Assembly (NCBI GenBank): GCA_964439815.1 | Contig: CAYTPO010000163.1 | Location: 1-6,002 of the forward strand | Direction: 5' to 3' | DNA: 6,002 bases | Origin: JALSHZ01 sp964439815 | GTDB lineage: Bacteria; Pseudomonadota; Gammaproteobacteria; UWMA-0217 | In this document: positions 5,285 to 6,002 of the stretch, one piece after another | Layout of the letters: each line of letters starts with the position of its first letter | Position numbering within the stretch: position 1 is the stretch's first letter | Position numbers and translations under genes: made by a program | Notes under the pieces: generated by a model | What the model saw: the letters and a program-made list of their open reading frames with translations, nothing else | Told to the model about the DNA's origin: nothing | Databases searched by the model: none

Positions 5285-6002
5285 CTAGTGGATGTCATAA
5301 CCGCGCTCTTCATGCGAGGCGATATCCAGGCCTTCGGTTTCTTCCTCGGGGGTAATCCGCAAGCCAACGAGCAGATCCACGATCTTCAGTAGAATCCAGG
5401 TGACAACAGCGGTGTAGACCAGAACGGCCACGATACCAATGACCTGCACCTTGAGCTGCTCAGGAATGGAGCTGATACCGTCGGCAAAGCCCTGACCGCT
5501 GAACAGGCCCAGCTGGGTCGAGGCAAAGATACCCGCCAGGAAGGTACCCAGGATACCGCCGATACCGTGTACCGGGAAAACGTCGAGCGAGTCGTCGATC
5601 TTCAGCTTGCGCTTGATGAACATGGTTGCATTGAAACAGACGAATCCGGCCAGAATGCCAATGACCAGTGCTGCTGCAGGGCCAACGAACCCGGACGCCG
5701 GTGTGATGGTGCCCAGACCCGCCACCATGCCGGTTACGGTACCCAGTACGGTGGGCTTCTTGAATTTGAGCCACTCGATGGCCATCCAGGTCATGGCACC
5801 TGCTGCGGCAGAAATATGCGTTACCAGCATGGCCATGGCGGCATCACCGTTGGCTGCCAGTGCGCTGCCACCGTTGAACCCGAACCAGCCAACCCACAGC
5901 ATGCCGGCACCAATGACGGTAAGGGTCATGTTGTGAGGCATCATCGGGGTACCGGGGAAACCGCGGCGCGGGCCAATGACGATGGCGGCAACCAGCGCTG
6001 CA
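5285..6002 (-). CDS. amt: AmtB-type ammonium transporter, C-terminal part (5' end outside window)
   Basis: The minus-strand frame is open from the window edge to a TAG at 5287-5285 and gives about 239 residues, roughly the last 55-60 percent of a typical Amt. The reading starts ALVAAIVIGPRRGFPG, just before the conserved PHN and GWFGFNGGSAL segment. Amt trimers conduct ammonium across the inner membrane. Both pore histidines are present: the first in VTHISAAAG (codon 5818-5816), the second in FPVHGIGGILGT (codon 5569-5567), with the preceding DDSLDVF typical of the family. Several hydrophobic membrane segments follow, including TVLGTVTGMVAGLGTIT and IGIVAVLVYTAVVTWILL. The charged cytoplasmic tail (RITPEEETEGLDIASHEERG) carries the LD..HEE.GY motif seen in AmtB, where the PII protein GlnK docks. 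GlnK itself is not in view and may lie upstream, beyond 6002. The ATG at 5944 is an internal methionine, not the start. Confidence 0.95.
   Translation of the reverse strand, partial: AALVAAIVIGPRRGFPGTPMMPHNMTLTVIGAGMLWVGWFGFNGGSALAANGDAAMAMLVTHISAAAGAMTWMAIEWLKFKKPTVLGTVTGMVAGLGTITPASGFVGPAAALVIGILAGFVCFNATMFIKRKLKIDDSLDVFPVHGIGGILGTFLAGIFASTQLGLFSGQGFADGISSIPEQLKVQVIGIVAVLVYTAVVTWILLKIVDLLVGLRITPEEETEGLDIASHEERGYDIH

Overview
This looks like chromosomal DNA from a gammaproteobacterium of moderately high GC content. The main evidence is a YajD-type HNH protein that closely resembles the enterobacterial one, plus typical proteobacterial versions of GpmI, AmtB and YyaL. The taxon is an inference from remembered family sequences, not from a search. 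No prophage, CRISPR array, transposase, tRNA or rRNA gene was seen. Most of the window is housekeeping and metabolic sequence.

Layout, left to right. (1) Positions 2-598 (+): the C-terminal end of a YyaL/DUF255 family protein. (2) Positions 599-877: a gap with an FNR/DNR-like palindrome. (3) Positions 878-1312 (+): a small hemerythrin-like protein starting at a GTG behind a strong Shine-Dalgarno. (4) Positions 1350-1376: a hairpin between the converging hemerythrin and sugar-kinase genes, probably a two-way terminator. (5) Positions 3876-1382 (-): a tight two-gene unit, gpmI (phosphoglycerate mutase) followed by a PfkB-family phosphosugar kinase, meeting end to start. (6) Positions 3877-4448: a gap holding a weak gpmI promoter, an 8-bp inverted repeat with a T-rich loop, a doubtful small ORF, and a 75-bp GTTGGGC-type palindromic repeat. 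(7) Positions 4823-4449 (-): yajD, an HNH nuclease-family protein, with a plausible promoter. (8) Positions 4866-5284: a gap with two rho-independent terminators. The one at 5155-5193 serves the ammonium transporter. The one at 4942-4977 has no assigned gene and hints at a small transcript. (9) Positions 5285-6002 (-): the C-terminal part of an AmtB-type ammonium transporter.

Functionally, gpmI and the kinase pair a lower-glycolysis enzyme with a phosphofructokinase-like enzyme in one transcript, so they are probably expressed together. The other genes (hemerythrin, yajD, amt, yyaL) look like independent units. I found no convincing new multi-gene system. The most worthwhile leads are the orphan terminator with its possible small RNA or peptide, the FNR/DNR-like site before the hemerythrin, the hemerythrin's apparently incomplete metal-ligand set, and the dispersed-repeat copy.
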